DNA from: JBALVT01 sp045110675
Lineage (GTDB): Bacteria > Pseudomonadota > Gammaproteobacteria > Pseudomonadales > Halieaceae
DNA length: 64,000 nt
Direction: 5' to 3'
Assembly (NCBI GenBank): GCA_045110675.1
Contig: JBGCGJ010000060.1
Coordinates: forward strand, 39,838 to 103,837
How positions within the stretch are numbered: position 1 is the first letter of the stretch; the number at the start of each line of letters is the position of its first letter. The notes under the pieces were generated by a model. It saw nothing but the letters and a program-made list of their open reading frames with translations, was not told where the DNA came from and searched no databases. This document shows positions 36,361 through 45,246 of the stretch, in pieces. A program made the translations under genes and the position numbers.

Positions 36361-36480
36361 CTCACTTACCCTCAATTCCACACTTTGTTTACACAATGCA
36401 ATTTCTAGCGCTCACTATTGTGTGACCGTTTGTCTCGGAAACGGTACTTCGATTACCCGCGCGATGGAAGCGTTTCAATG

Positions 36481-36996
36481 TTATTTACAGTCCTTCAATA
36501 AATCAAAGTATGCTCCCTGCACTAGCTTGTCTTGGTCTACGCCAAGTTTTTCGATTAGGATTCTCGCCTCGGCCATTCCTTCTTCTTCCGTATCCGTGTC
36601 CGACAATACAACCTCCAGTTCCAGAAATTCACCCAGCCCTTGGACAGAATCAATGTGAATTCTTGTTCGTCCGACAATATACAAAATACGGACTTTACTC
36701 ACGCTACCCAATATCCCATTGGACATTTCCAGCGCGTCACGCAATACCGTGGGTTGATCTGTTTCGTAAATCTTGTATTCGGATAACTTGGGGCCAGACG
36801 TATCTGAGCGACGATAGGCAATAAGCTGCGCTGCCGTGCCGTCTATAATACGCAATTTCAATCGTCCTTCATTGCAAGCAAAAAACAGGTCTTCCTGCAC
36901 TATTTCAACGGGTCCACGATCTGCCAGCTTCTCCGCGCGAGCTTTACAGTTTTCAATTGCGTCTATCTTTACCTTGATCTCAATATTTCTAGCCAT
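36481..36996 (-). CDS. CYTH-domain protein, class IV adenylate cyclase-like
   Basis: 171 residues, one CYTH (triphosphate tunnel) domain. The opening MARNIEIKVKI corresponds to the ExExK strand, but the second acidic position is Lys; many class IV cyclase-like proteins have a MARNxEIK start. Basic and acidic tunnel strands follow: GRLKLRIIDG, QLIAYRRSD, RTRIHIDSVQGLGEFLELEVVL. The family covers CyaB-type adenylate cyclases, thiamine triphosphatases and inorganic triphosphatases, so activity is uncertain. Cytosolic. It precedes a cyclic-nucleotide phosphodiesterase gene on the same strand. Confidence 0.85.
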   Translation of the reverse strand: MARNIEIKVKIDAIENCKARAEKLADRGPVEIVQEDLFFACNEGRLKLRIIDGTAAQLIAYRRSDTSGPKLSEYKIYETDQPTVLRDALEMSNGILGSVSKVRILYIVGRTRIHIDSVQGLGEFLELEVVLSDTDTEEEGMAEARILIEKLGVDQDKLVQGAYFDLLKDCK

Positions 36997-37135
36997 AGCG
37001 CGTTCCGGTTTCCTGAGTGTCTTATTAGTGCTTCATTCAAGCGTGCTAATCAATCATTTTGAAAAGATATTGGCGGATCTGTATTGCTGATAGCATACTG
37101 GAGATAAATCGAAGGTAACAAAACCGGAAAGTCAA

Positions 37136-38329
37136 ATGTCAGACTTCAAAATTGCCGCTGCTGATTTAAGCGACCAGGGAATGGACCGAATCGCCTGGGC
37201 GAGGCAGAACATGCCCATACTTCGTAGTATCAACAATCGCTTCGCCGTCGAAAAGCCTTTTGAGGGATTGAAGATTGGTATCTGCTTACATGTTGAGGCA
37301 AAGACAGGAGTCTGGTTGGAAGCGCTTATTGCCGGCGGGGCAGAAATCGCTATTACCGGAAGCCCGGGTACCACTCAGGATGAGGTGGCCGCTGCCCTGG
37401 TGAGTGAATACGGTGTTAGTGTTTACAGCTGGCGATCGGAAACCTTCGAGGAACATTTGGAGAACGCTATTAGGGTTCTGGAAACACAGCCAGACCTGAT
37501 CGCTGATAACGGCGCGGATTTGCATCACTTGTTGAACGAGGACAAACGCTTCTCCAGTCTGACTCAATCGATTATCGGCGCTACCGAGGAGACCACCACG
37601 GGAGCGAATCGTTTAAGAGAGGAAATCCAAAAACCGGACTTTGCCACGTTAATTATCAATGACACCATGGCCAAGCGCATCGTAGAGAATCGTTATGGCG
37701 TTGGAATATCTGTCCTGGACGGAATAATGCGCAGTACCAATATTCTTTTGGCGGGCAAAAAAATTACGGTTATTGGTTATGGTTACTGCGGGCTGGGTGT
37801 TGCGCAGCGACTGCGTGGAGCCGGCGCACACATCACGGTCGTTGACAAAGACCCGCTGACTCAGTTGGAAGCGCATCTCGAAGGCTTTAATACTGCCGCG
37901 CTGGAAGATGGGATTGTCAGCGCAGATATGGTGGTTACCGTGACCGGACGTCCGGGAGTGCTTTCCGGCGAGCACTTTGAAATGATGAAGGACGGCGTCA
38001 TTCTTTGTAACGCGGGGCATTTCGAATATGAGATGGATATCGCTTCACTGAAATCCCTGGCGGAGAGTGTTCAGGCAATACGCCCCAATATCGACCAATA
38101 TAATCTCACCTCAGGTAGGAAAGTTTTTCTATTAGCCAGGGGTAATCCGATTAACCTTGCGGCGGGAGATGGCAATCCAATCGAGGTTATGGATCTTGGC
38201 CTGGCCTTACAATCCCTGAGTTTGGAGTACCTTGTTAAGCATGCTGATAAGTTGAGCAAGGTGCCGCAGACAGTCCCATACGAGGTGGAGACGGCAGTGG
38301 CGAAAGCTACACTTGCAGCTTGGACCTGA
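37136..38329 (+). CDS. Divergent adenosylhomocysteinase-family protein
   Basis: 397 residues, the short form of the S-adenosylhomocysteine hydrolase family seen in archaea and some bacteria. Clear family sequence: MPILRSINNRFAVEKPFEGLKIG, HVEAKTGVWLEAL, TEETTTG (150-156) and NAD-binding GYGYCGLGVA. Yet several positions that I recall as catalytic or substrate-binding are changed: the DDGGD segment is DNGAD (124-128), the Asp after the catalytic Lys (K180) is Glu 184, YGTGQS is YGVGIS, and the GHP loop is GNP. It may act on another adenosyl or inosyl thioether. GGAAA upstream of ATG. Divergent from the CYTH gene. Confidence 0.85.
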   Translation: MSDFKIAAADLSDQGMDRIAWARQNMPILRSINNRFAVEKPFEGLKIGICLHVEAKTGVWLEALIAGGAEIAITGSPGTTQDEVAAALVSEYGVSVYSWRSETFEEHLENAIRVLETQPDLIADNGADLHHLLNEDKRFSSLTQSIIGATEETTTGANRLREEIQKPDFATLIINDTMAKRIVENRYGVGISVLDGIMRSTNILLAGKKITVIGYGYCGLGVAQRLRGAGAHITVVDKDPLTQLEAHLEGFNTAALEDGIVSADMVVTVTGRPGVLSGEHFEMMKDGVILCNAGHFEYEMDIASLKSLAESVQAIRPNIDQYNLTSGRKVFLLARGNPINLAAGDGNPIEVMDLGLALQSLSLEYLVKHADKLSKVPQTVPYEVETAVAKATLAAWT

Positions 38330-38339
38330 TAGGGAAAAA

Positions 38340-38375
38340 CAATAAAAAAGCTAATAGCGGTTTTCGGCTACCGCT
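38340..38375 (-). terminator. Possible terminator of the PhoD gene
   Basis: Minus-strand hairpin with 6-bp stem AGCGGT/ACCGCT (38356-38361 and 38370-38375), then ATTAGC and six T residues. The gap before the T-run weakens the call. Confidence 0.35.
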
Positions 38376-38408
38376 GGATATCTTTCGACCTGAGTGAGTG
38401 CTGTTTTG

Positions 38409-39935
38409 TTACACGCATCTATCAAAGCCCGGTTCGCCGAAATTGACATCAAACTGTGCGAGATTAAATACCTCGGATTGCTCATCATGTACGTCTTTTA
38501 TCGCTCTGGCAGTCGTCCGCCATTTCGAAGCTGTGACTTCGTGCAGTAGATAGCCACGATTTTTAGGATCGTAGAATTTCACCTGAGGGTTGCGCGCGAG
38601 GTTATCACTGACGGGTTTAGCCAAAGGTTCTGGCCAATCGGCAGTAATTGAAGAGGTGACAAACTCCACTGCGGGAAACCGCTCAGTGTTATCTTCCAAC
38701 TGCATGCCATCGCAGGCCCAGAAAGAATGTACGTCTCCACTTAACAGAACCGTATGACTGTCTGCCAGCTTAGTTGCGTCTGTGATACGTTTTCTATTCG
38801 CCGGATAACCATCCCAGGATCCGATATAGTTGTGTGCCTTGCCTTCTTTGTAGAATTGGTAGGGAGTGAAAGGACTCGTAGAGGCGATGGCGTGCCAGCT
38901 TGAATGACTGTTCGATATCGTGTTTTCTAACCACTGTTCCTGAATCTTGCCCAGCATACTGCGATCTTTTACAAAGAAGGCTTCACAGCGTTCACGGTAG
39001 ATACCAAAACCGTAAGAGGGGTCCTTGTTTTCCTGGCATATATCCTCTTGATCGCGATATTGGCGCGTATCCAAAAGACTGATTTCCATCAGCTTTCCGA
39101 GTTTGATTTTTCGATGTAACTGGAACTGGCTACTTCCTGGCCCAGAAAAACCACGAGTGGGCATGTGTTCGAACCAGGCTTGGTAGGCGGCGGCTCGTTG
39201 GGCGAGAGTGGCCGGATCGTTGTCTGTTGTCGCATCGTGGTTGTCTAGTGTTGCCAAAAACGGCAGTTCAGCGTGCGCTCTCCTGAGATGCTTATCGGTT
39301 TTGTACAGCGCATGTCTTTTGCGGAAGTCGGCTAGCGACAGGAGACCGTCGGTGTCAGTGTCATGCTTCCTGAAGCTGTGACCGAAGGAAGTATCGTAAA
39401 TATAGTCACCCAGATGAAGCACAAAATCGGGTCTGTCTGCGACCACATGATCATAGGCGACGAAATACCCTTGGGTATAGTTTTGGCAAGACAGGGTAAC
39501 GAAACGAATCGACTCAGGGCTACTATTGCAAGCGGGTAAGGTTTTCGTAACACCCAACTCCGATTGGTATCCCGGTAAAGAAAATTGGTACCAATACTTC
39601 GTATCGGGTTCGAGTCCCTGCAGATCAACGTGCACCGAGTGGGCAAGCTGGGGTATTGCCATCTGATCACCTTGCCGGACGATATTCTTCATATCTGCAC
39701 TGCGAGACACCTTCCAGGAAACTTTCACTGCAGCGGGTGGCAAGCCGCCGTCATCGGCTAGTAGATCCAGAACCAGCCGGGTCCACAGCACAACGGAGCT
39801 TTGCGTCATGTCACCAGAAGCAATACCGAGTTTGAAGGGATTGTCGGGAAGGATGCTGTTCGCGTGAAGCGGTATGGAAATCTGCGAAGCGGTCAGGCCG
39901 ACAAGGGAGCTCTTTAGAAAGTTACGTCTCTTCAT
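38409..39935 (-). CDS. PhoD-like alkaline phosphatase/phosphodiesterase
   Basis: 508 residues with a twin-arginine leader (MKRRNFLKSSLVG). PhoD-type metallophosphoesterases cleave phosphomono- and diesters in the periplasm with Fe and Ca. Present are the N-terminal Fn3-like domain (about 30-130, ending LEPDTKYWYQF), FVLHLGDYIYD, an LDNHD segment where most relatives have WDDHE, LLDTRQYR, and the late LSGDVHSFW. The changed DNHD could alter metal binding. It is divergent from the 5'-nucleotidase gene across 247 bp, in which I see no clear Pho box. Confidence 0.88.
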   Translation of the reverse strand: MKRRNFLKSSLVGLTASQISIPLHANSILPDNPFKLGIASGDMTQSSVVLWTRLVLDLLADDGGLPPAAVKVSWKVSRSADMKNIVRQGDQMAIPQLAHSVHVDLQGLEPDTKYWYQFSLPGYQSELGVTKTLPACNSSPESIRFVTLSCQNYTQGYFVAYDHVVADRPDFVLHLGDYIYDTSFGHSFRKHDTDTDGLLSLADFRKRHALYKTDKHLRRAHAELPFLATLDNHDATTDNDPATLAQRAAAYQAWFEHMPTRGFSGPGSSQFQLHRKIKLGKLMEISLLDTRQYRDQEDICQENKDPSYGFGIYRERCEAFFVKDRSMLGKIQEQWLENTISNSHSSWHAIASTSPFTPYQFYKEGKAHNYIGSWDGYPANRKRITDATKLADSHTVLLSGDVHSFWACDGMQLEDNTERFPAVEFVTSSITADWPEPLAKPVSDNLARNPQVKFYDPKNRGYLLHEVTASKWRTTARAIKDVHDEQSEVFNLAQFDVNFGEPGFDRCV

Positions 39936-40182
39936 CGTATCGTCTTGTAAAGGTTATTGCTGGTTAGCTAGCGGGCCAGATGACCATAACAGAATCATTC
40001 ATAGAGCCTATCACGCGATTCTACACAAGTATGGTCGACAACAGGCTGATGTAAATTAATCGGTATTCTTCTGTTCTGGATTTTTAACTTGTCAGAACCT
40101 TTACGAGGTCTGTAATCTGAAGGTTAGAAGCAAATGGGACTTGGCAAGGTATCTTTTCCCTAACAAGCAAACAGAGGTTTAT

Positions 40183-41748
40183 GTGAAGAATCTGACGATC
40201 GTAGTGATAGCGCTCGCTAGCTGGCTTTCTGTCAGTAGTACTACCGCACAAGAGTCTGTCACACCGGCAGAAACAGAAACCATCACCTTGCTATTCACCA
40301 ATGACTTCGAAAGTACCTACGATCCGGTGCTAGCGTTTTGGCGCGATGACATGGAGCACATTGGTGGCGTGGCTCAGCTGGCGACGCTGATTGAGCAAAT
40401 TCGCCTTGCCGAGCCCAATGTTTTTCTATTCGATTCGGGTGATATCTTTACTGGCACGCTCGCCAAGTTGACGTCGGGAGAGGTGTCTCTGGAGCTTATG
40501 ATGTCTATGGGTTACGACGCTATGGCCATCGGCAATCATGAGTTTGAATATGGCTGGGAGGTGTTCGCGAGACAACAATATCTGGTGCCTTTTCCTGTTT
40601 TAGGGGCCAATCTTTTCTATCGAGGGACAACAATACCCTACGCGCGACCCCACACCATCATTGAACGCAATGGTGTTCGCATAGGCGTGATTGGAATAAT
40701 GGGGCAGGACGCGGCTACCGCGTTGATTCCTTCCAATATCGCTGGCCTCAATGTGATCGATCCGGCGGTGGCAGTTAGGGAGGCGCTGGATGATTTGCGT
40801 CAAAACGTCGATATCACAGTCTTGCTCACCCATCAGGGAAAAACCGCTCCAATGCAAACGGATGACTCCTCCCCCGATGTCAAAAGAGATATCGACGCTG
40901 ATATTAAACTGGCAGGTGCAGTCAGTGGAGTTGATGTTTTATTTGGCGGTCACGCGGACGCGGGTACGGAAGAACCGGTCGTTCATCCGCAAACCGGTAC
41001 CTTGATCATGCAAACCTATGGGCAGGGCTTCCACCTGGGGTATCTCAAACTAACTTTGGACAAGACCACGGGTAAAATTATCTCTCACCAAGGTCGGCTG
41101 ATTCCTGTCGACAGTGAAAATCTGCAACCGCATGCAGTGGTGGCGAAAAAGCTCGCCAAGTATCGCAGTCGATTTCCGGAACTCTATAAGCCGGTAGGGA
41201 CAACCGAAGCGCGGATGAACCGCAGATACAATGAGGAATCGGATGTTGGCAATCTGTTTGCCGACATCTTGCGCCATACCATGGACACCCAAATAGGTTT
41301 GATCAACCCGGGAGCATTGCGCCGAGACTTGCCGCAGGGGCGGATACGTCGGGTTGATCTGCTCGATGTCTTCCCCTTTAAAGATCATATGGTGAAAATG
41401 ACGCTGACAGGCAAGCAACTGCGAGAGCTTCTGGAGCAATCCTTGACCCTGGAGCGTGGAATGTTGCAAGTTTCGGGTCTTAGGGTGGCTTATGATCTGA
41501 GAAGGCCAGAGGGCCATCGCGTTGTCAGTGTTCATGTGGGTGTTGTGCCGATGGAATCGAACACCGAATATGACATTGCGACGATTGATGTGGTCGCGCA
41601 AGGTGGGGATTTATACGGGACTGCCAGGCAAGCTACTAATGTAGTGCGTAGTGACCGAGAATTTACCGATGTACTGGAAGAATACTTTACAGATCGCTCT
41701 TTAGTGAAAATACCGCGTCGCGGGCGATTGCTAAACAGTGCGCAGTAA
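40183..41748 (+). CDS. 5'-nucleotidase family protein (UshA-like)
   Basis: 521 residues from GTG 40183, with AGAGG five bases upstream and a leader ending TTAQES. N-terminal metallophosphoesterase plus C-terminal 5'-nucleotidase domain. Markers are TNDFE, FDSGDIFTG, GNHEFEYGW, LTHQGK, GGHAD, SDVGNLFAD, NPGALRRDL and FPFKDHMVKMTLTG. The first motif is D-x-E rather than the usual D-x-H, and GGHAD replaces the usual GGHSx, so metal ligands differ. Expected to remove phosphate from nucleotides in the periplasm. Nine bp before a sulfatase gene. Confidence 0.88.
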   Translation: MKNLTIVVIALASWLSVSSTTAQESVTPAETETITLLFTNDFESTYDPVLAFWRDDMEHIGGVAQLATLIEQIRLAEPNVFLFDSGDIFTGTLAKLTSGEVSLELMMSMGYDAMAIGNHEFEYGWEVFARQQYLVPFPVLGANLFYRGTTIPYARPHTIIERNGVRIGVIGIMGQDAATALIPSNIAGLNVIDPAVAVREALDDLRQNVDITVLLTHQGKTAPMQTDDSSPDVKRDIDADIKLAGAVSGVDVLFGGHADAGTEEPVVHPQTGTLIMQTYGQGFHLGYLKLTLDKTTGKIISHQGRLIPVDSENLQPHAVVAKKLAKYRSRFPELYKPVGTTEARMNRRYNEESDVGNLFADILRHTMDTQIGLINPGALRRDLPQGRIRRVDLLDVFPFKDHMVKMTLTGKQLRELLEQSLTLERGMLQVSGLRVAYDLRRPEGHRVVSVHVGVVPMESNTEYDIATIDVVAQGGDLYGTARQATNVVRSDREFTDVLEEYFTDRSLVKIPRRGRLLNSAQ

Positions 41749-41757
41749 AAGGATCAT

Positions 41758-43170
41758 ATGTTGAAAGTCAGGATAGCCCTCGCCTTTGTGTTTATTCTGT
41801 TTGCCGCGGGCCTGAACGCAGCGACGCGGCCCAATATCCTATTGGTTTATGTCGACGACCTGGGCTTTGGCGATCTCGGAAGCTACGGTCATCCTGTTAT
41901 CAACACGCCCAATATAGACGCCCTGGCCAGGGAAGGGCTGCGTTTTACCAGCAACTACTCACCGTCGGCGCTCTGCTCTCCCTCTCGAGCGGGCATTCTC
42001 ACCGGCCGCACACCTTATCGCACTGGCATTAAGAGTTGGATTCCCCATGATAGCGGCGTTTACCTGCGGGACGAGGAAATCACTCTGGCCGAAGTACTCA
42101 AGGAGGTGGGATACAGTACCGCCCTGATTGGAAAATGGCACTTGAACTCAGGCCTCGGTAGCGACTCAGAGCCACAACCAACTGACCAGGGTTTCGATTA
42201 TTTCTATGGCCACAACGCCTATCAATTACCGCACAATCACAATCCGACCAATATTTTTCGCGGCAAAACCGCTCTGCCAACACAGCTTGGATATACGGCT
42301 GATTTGTATGCTGACGAAGCAATCGACTGGCTAGAAAAGCGCGATGTATCGAAGCCGTTTTTTATCTACCTGAGTATGGCTGAGCCGCACACATCGTTCG
42401 CCAATCCACCGACCTACAACAAGATGTACGCGGACTACACCAAAGGCGAAGTTGTGCCGATTGTGAGCGGCTTGGACAAGCCTCCGAAAGAGCAACTTAT
42501 TCCCCGGGGTCCAGGAGAATACTACGCGAACATAAGCTATATGGACGCGCAGGTTGGGCGTGTCTTTAACTGGCTGCGTGAAAATAATCTATACGACAAT
42601 ACGGTTGTGGTGTTCTCGAGCGATAACGGCCCGGTCACAGAAAACTGGATCAATTGGTGGGAGGTCAATGCCCATGGCAGTTCCGGAGGATTCCGTGGCC
42701 GTAAGCACTTCCTCTACGAAGGTGGCATCCGAGTTCCGGCGATTATTCGCTACCCCGAAGTTGTCGACGCGGGAACAGTGAGCGACGCAGCGGTCATTGG
42801 CATGGACTGGTTTGTGACCCTCGCGAAAATCGGCGGTGGCCAGGTCCCCAGCGACAGGGAGATCGACGGTGTTGATATCGCGCCATTGTTTGTGGGGAAG
42901 GAACTTCCCGCGCGCGATTTATTCTGGGCGCTGCAGGGTGCCTCGCAGCTGGAATATGCGGTTCGCACTGGTTCCTGGAAGTTGTTGCTTAACAAGCAGG
43001 GCGAGCCGCGCGAATTATTTGATCTGGCTGAAGACCCACTAGAGTTATTTAATCTACTCGATCAGCACCCCGCTCAGGTTAAGATGCTGTTAAGTGTTTT
43101 TAAAACGCACCTCGATTCGGTCGAGAACGACCCGCTGCGGCCCAATACTGATCAGGGCTATGAGAAATGA
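41758..43170 (+). CDS. Arylsulfatase-like sulfatase (2)
   Basis: 470 residues with a Sec leader (about 1-21, ending LNAA). S1-type sulfatase with YVDDLGFGDLGSYGHP metal site, formylglycine signature ALCSPSRAGILTGRTPYRTG (Cys 73), WHLN in GKWHLNSG, and FSSDNGPV. Closest in style to arylsulfatase A-type periplasmic enzymes. The 9-bp gap from the 5'-nucleotidase gene suggests translation from one transcript, linking sulfate-ester and phosphate-ester removal. Confidence 0.92.
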   Translation: MLKVRIALAFVFILFAAGLNAATRPNILLVYVDDLGFGDLGSYGHPVINTPNIDALAREGLRFTSNYSPSALCSPSRAGILTGRTPYRTGIKSWIPHDSGVYLRDEEITLAEVLKEVGYSTALIGKWHLNSGLGSDSEPQPTDQGFDYFYGHNAYQLPHNHNPTNIFRGKTALPTQLGYTADLYADEAIDWLEKRDVSKPFFIYLSMAEPHTSFANPPTYNKMYADYTKGEVVPIVSGLDKPPKEQLIPRGPGEYYANISYMDAQVGRVFNWLRENNLYDNTVVVFSSDNGPVTENWINWWEVNAHGSSGGFRGRKHFLYEGGIRVPAIIRYPEVVDAGTVSDAAVIGMDWFVTLAKIGGGQVPSDREIDGVDIAPLFVGKELPARDLFWALQGASQLEYAVRTGSWKLLLNKQGEPRELFDLAEDPLELFNLLDQHPAQVKMLLSVFKTHLDSVENDPLRPNTDQGYEK

Positions 43171-43262
43171 GATGATGACGCGGCCGCAACCACTCGTGCT
43201 AGTGATCGCTGGTATACAGTAACTTAAATGGCGTTCGAATAATTAATAAAAGAGTTCATACC

Positions 43263-44120
43263 ATGCAGAAATGGCAAGTTGGTGATATCACCATCAGCAA
43301 AATTGTAGAGTTGGAAACCCTTGGGGGAGCGGGCTGGATTCTACCCGATGCAACTCCTGAGCGCTGTCGTGAAATTGACTGGCTCAAACCGGAATTTATG
43401 GATGACGAGGGGGAGCTGAGGTTCAGTGTCCACGCCCTGGTCATTGAAACCCCGCAGCAGACCATCGTTGTAGACACCTGCGTGGGCAACGAAAAGCAAC
43501 GTAAGCCCTATAAAGACTGGCATATGCTGCAGACGACTTTTCTGGAAGATTTTGCAGCAGCAGGATTTGACCGAAATACTATTGATAAAGTGTTGTGCAC
43601 GCACTTACATGTGGATCATGTGGGTTGGAATACAATGCTGGTGGATGATCATTGGGTTCCGACCTTTCCCAATGCGCGTTATCTGATTGCCAAAGATGAG
43701 TACGAGCATTTTAGTCGTACGGACATAGAAGAGTTTAACCAGCGCGTGGTGGCGGATTCGGTGACGCCGATTATGGAGGCGGGTTTGATGACCTTGGTGG
43801 AGACGAATCACAAGGTCTGTGATGAAGTGGATCTAGTTCCGACACTGGGACACACGCCCGGTCATGTCAGTATTCGAATTCGTTCCCAAGATGAGGAAGC
43901 GCTTATTACCGGGGATTTTATCCATCATCCTTGTCAAATGGCTCGTTTGGGCTGGGGGAGTGCCGCAGACCTTGATGCCGGTGCTGCCGATGCTACAAGA
44001 CGCCGAATGTTCGCTGAATATGCCCAGAGTTCCACGTTAATTATCGGCACTCATTTTGCGGGGGTGACCGCCGGGTATATTGTTCGCGACGGTGATGCCT
44101 ATCGTTTGAAGAGCGATTAA
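43263..44120 (+). CDS. Metallo-beta-lactamase-fold hydrolase
   Basis: 285 residues, no signal peptide. Zinc-binding HLHVDHVGWN (114-123), later GHTPGH (His) and GDFIHHPCQ, then the final GTHFAG. Resembles lactonase-type hydrolases of the AHL-lactonase/quorum-quenching neighbourhood, but that family includes many esterases and detoxifying enzymes. Not the same branch as the class II phosphodiesterase at 35.3 kb, which has HGHLDH and lipid anchoring. Stands 92 bp after the sulfatase. Confidence 0.88.
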   Translation: MQKWQVGDITISKIVELETLGGAGWILPDATPERCREIDWLKPEFMDDEGELRFSVHALVIETPQQTIVVDTCVGNEKQRKPYKDWHMLQTTFLEDFAAAGFDRNTIDKVLCTHLHVDHVGWNTMLVDDHWVPTFPNARYLIAKDEYEHFSRTDIEEFNQRVVADSVTPIMEAGLMTLVETNHKVCDEVDLVPTLGHTPGHVSIRIRSQDEEALITGDFIHHPCQMARLGWGSAADLDAGAADATRRRMFAEYAQSSTLIIGTHFAGVTAGYIVRDGDAYRLKSD

Positions 44121-44196
44121 ACAGGTACTAGCGCAGCGCCTGCCTTCCACACACAGTATGTTCAGCGTTCATTCAAAGTTACTTTGGCGGTCTCCG

Positions 44197-45030
44197 CTAA
44201 AGCGTGCGATCAAACCAGTCTGTGGTGAACTCTAGCAAACGTTTGCTATAGCCAGGCTTGCTGTCGTCCAGCACATGGAAAATGTGATCCGCACCGCCCA
44301 TTAGAATAAAGGCCTTATCCTGGGTGGGTGCCAGCTTTAACCAATCGGGATCCCGCCGTGGCAGAAAATCCTGGTCTCCGCGAATCGTCAGTAACGCACC
44401 GGTATAAAGTTCCAGGTTACTTTCAACGTTCACTCCTGCAAATCCCGAGATGAATTCACGCGTCAATGTGATATCCGTCCAGTCTTTGTAAAGTGCACGA
44501 CCTTCTTCCATCGCTTTTTTAACAGCTGCGTCGTAAGCGGCGTCTCCGTTGATGCGCATCTCGGCAGCTGCTGCCCAAAGCACCATGGTTTTGAACGTAT
44601 CAGGATATCGACCCACCAAACCCATCGCGGTGAGTCCACCCAGAGAATAGCCCTGGACACCGAGCGATGCCTGTGGGAATTTTTCCTGCATGAATTTCAG
44701 CGCGGCTTCAGCCTCGCCGACGCGAGACTCGAAAGTAGAGCTCACCACGTAAGCTGTTCTGGTTCCTTCGCCGCTAAAGCTGATCCGAAAACTTGCAATA
44801 CCTCTTTCTGCGAGTTGCCCGGCCAGATCAGCGTAAAGATTTCCGACTTCATTCATATCTGCATTCCAACCGTGGAGCAGCAGCACGGCTCTTTCTGTTG
44901 GCTTAGATGGCGTTTCGAGAATACCTTCGATCGCTGCACTCTCTCCCACCTGGAGCTGGACGGGTATCACCTCCGCAATGGTTGGGTTAACTAGGATAAG
45001 GAGAAATATTGATAGGAGATATCTGAGCAT
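44197..45030 (-). CDS. Exported alpha/beta hydrolase
   Basis: 277 residues. Leader 1-19 (ending TIAE). The nucleophile elbow is QGYSLGGLTAMG, the oxyanion strand LLLHGWNADMNE, and a C-terminal GGADHIFHVLDD holds the likely Asp-His pair. Fits the serine aminopeptidase S33/dienelactone-hydrolase-like group. Probably a periplasmic esterase; substrate unknown. Confidence 0.87.
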   Translation of the reverse strand: MLRYLLSIFLLILVNPTIAEVIPVQLQVGESAAIEGILETPSKPTERAVLLLHGWNADMNEVGNLYADLAGQLAERGIASFRISFSGEGTRTAYVVSSTFESRVGEAEAALKFMQEKFPQASLGVQGYSLGGLTAMGLVGRYPDTFKTMVLWAAAAEMRINGDAAYDAAVKKAMEEGRALYKDWTDITLTREFISGFAGVNVESNLELYTGALLTIRGDQDFLPRRDPDWLKLAPTQDKAFILMGGADHIFHVLDDSKPGYSKRLLEFTTDWFDRTL

Positions 45031-45246
45031 TGGCTGTCGCTTTCTTGAATCCAGATTATGTGGGACGAGTATAGACGAAGTTTTCCTTAATCCTGTTCCA
45101 TAGGCTCTTTATAGTCGTGGAAACGAATTCCAAAAAGTTCTGCAAATTCTGTTTTTCCAACTACACTATGGTTAATTATCTTATTAATCATTAGCTTGCC
45201 GTGCGCGATCGTTCGATGAGTCGACAAGGTACCAGCGTAACGTTTT

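Noticed and set aside
36411..36425. CRP-like palindrome between the CYTH and phosphodiesterase genes (TCACTATTGTGTGA)
   Set aside because: The half-sites point the wrong way (TCA...TGA, not TGTGA-N6-TCACA), so it does not fit a CRP site despite the tempting cAMP context.
39936..40182. Pho box before phoD or the 5'-nucleotidase gene
   Set aside because: Only one loose half-match (TTGTCA near 40090); no pair of CTGTCAT units.
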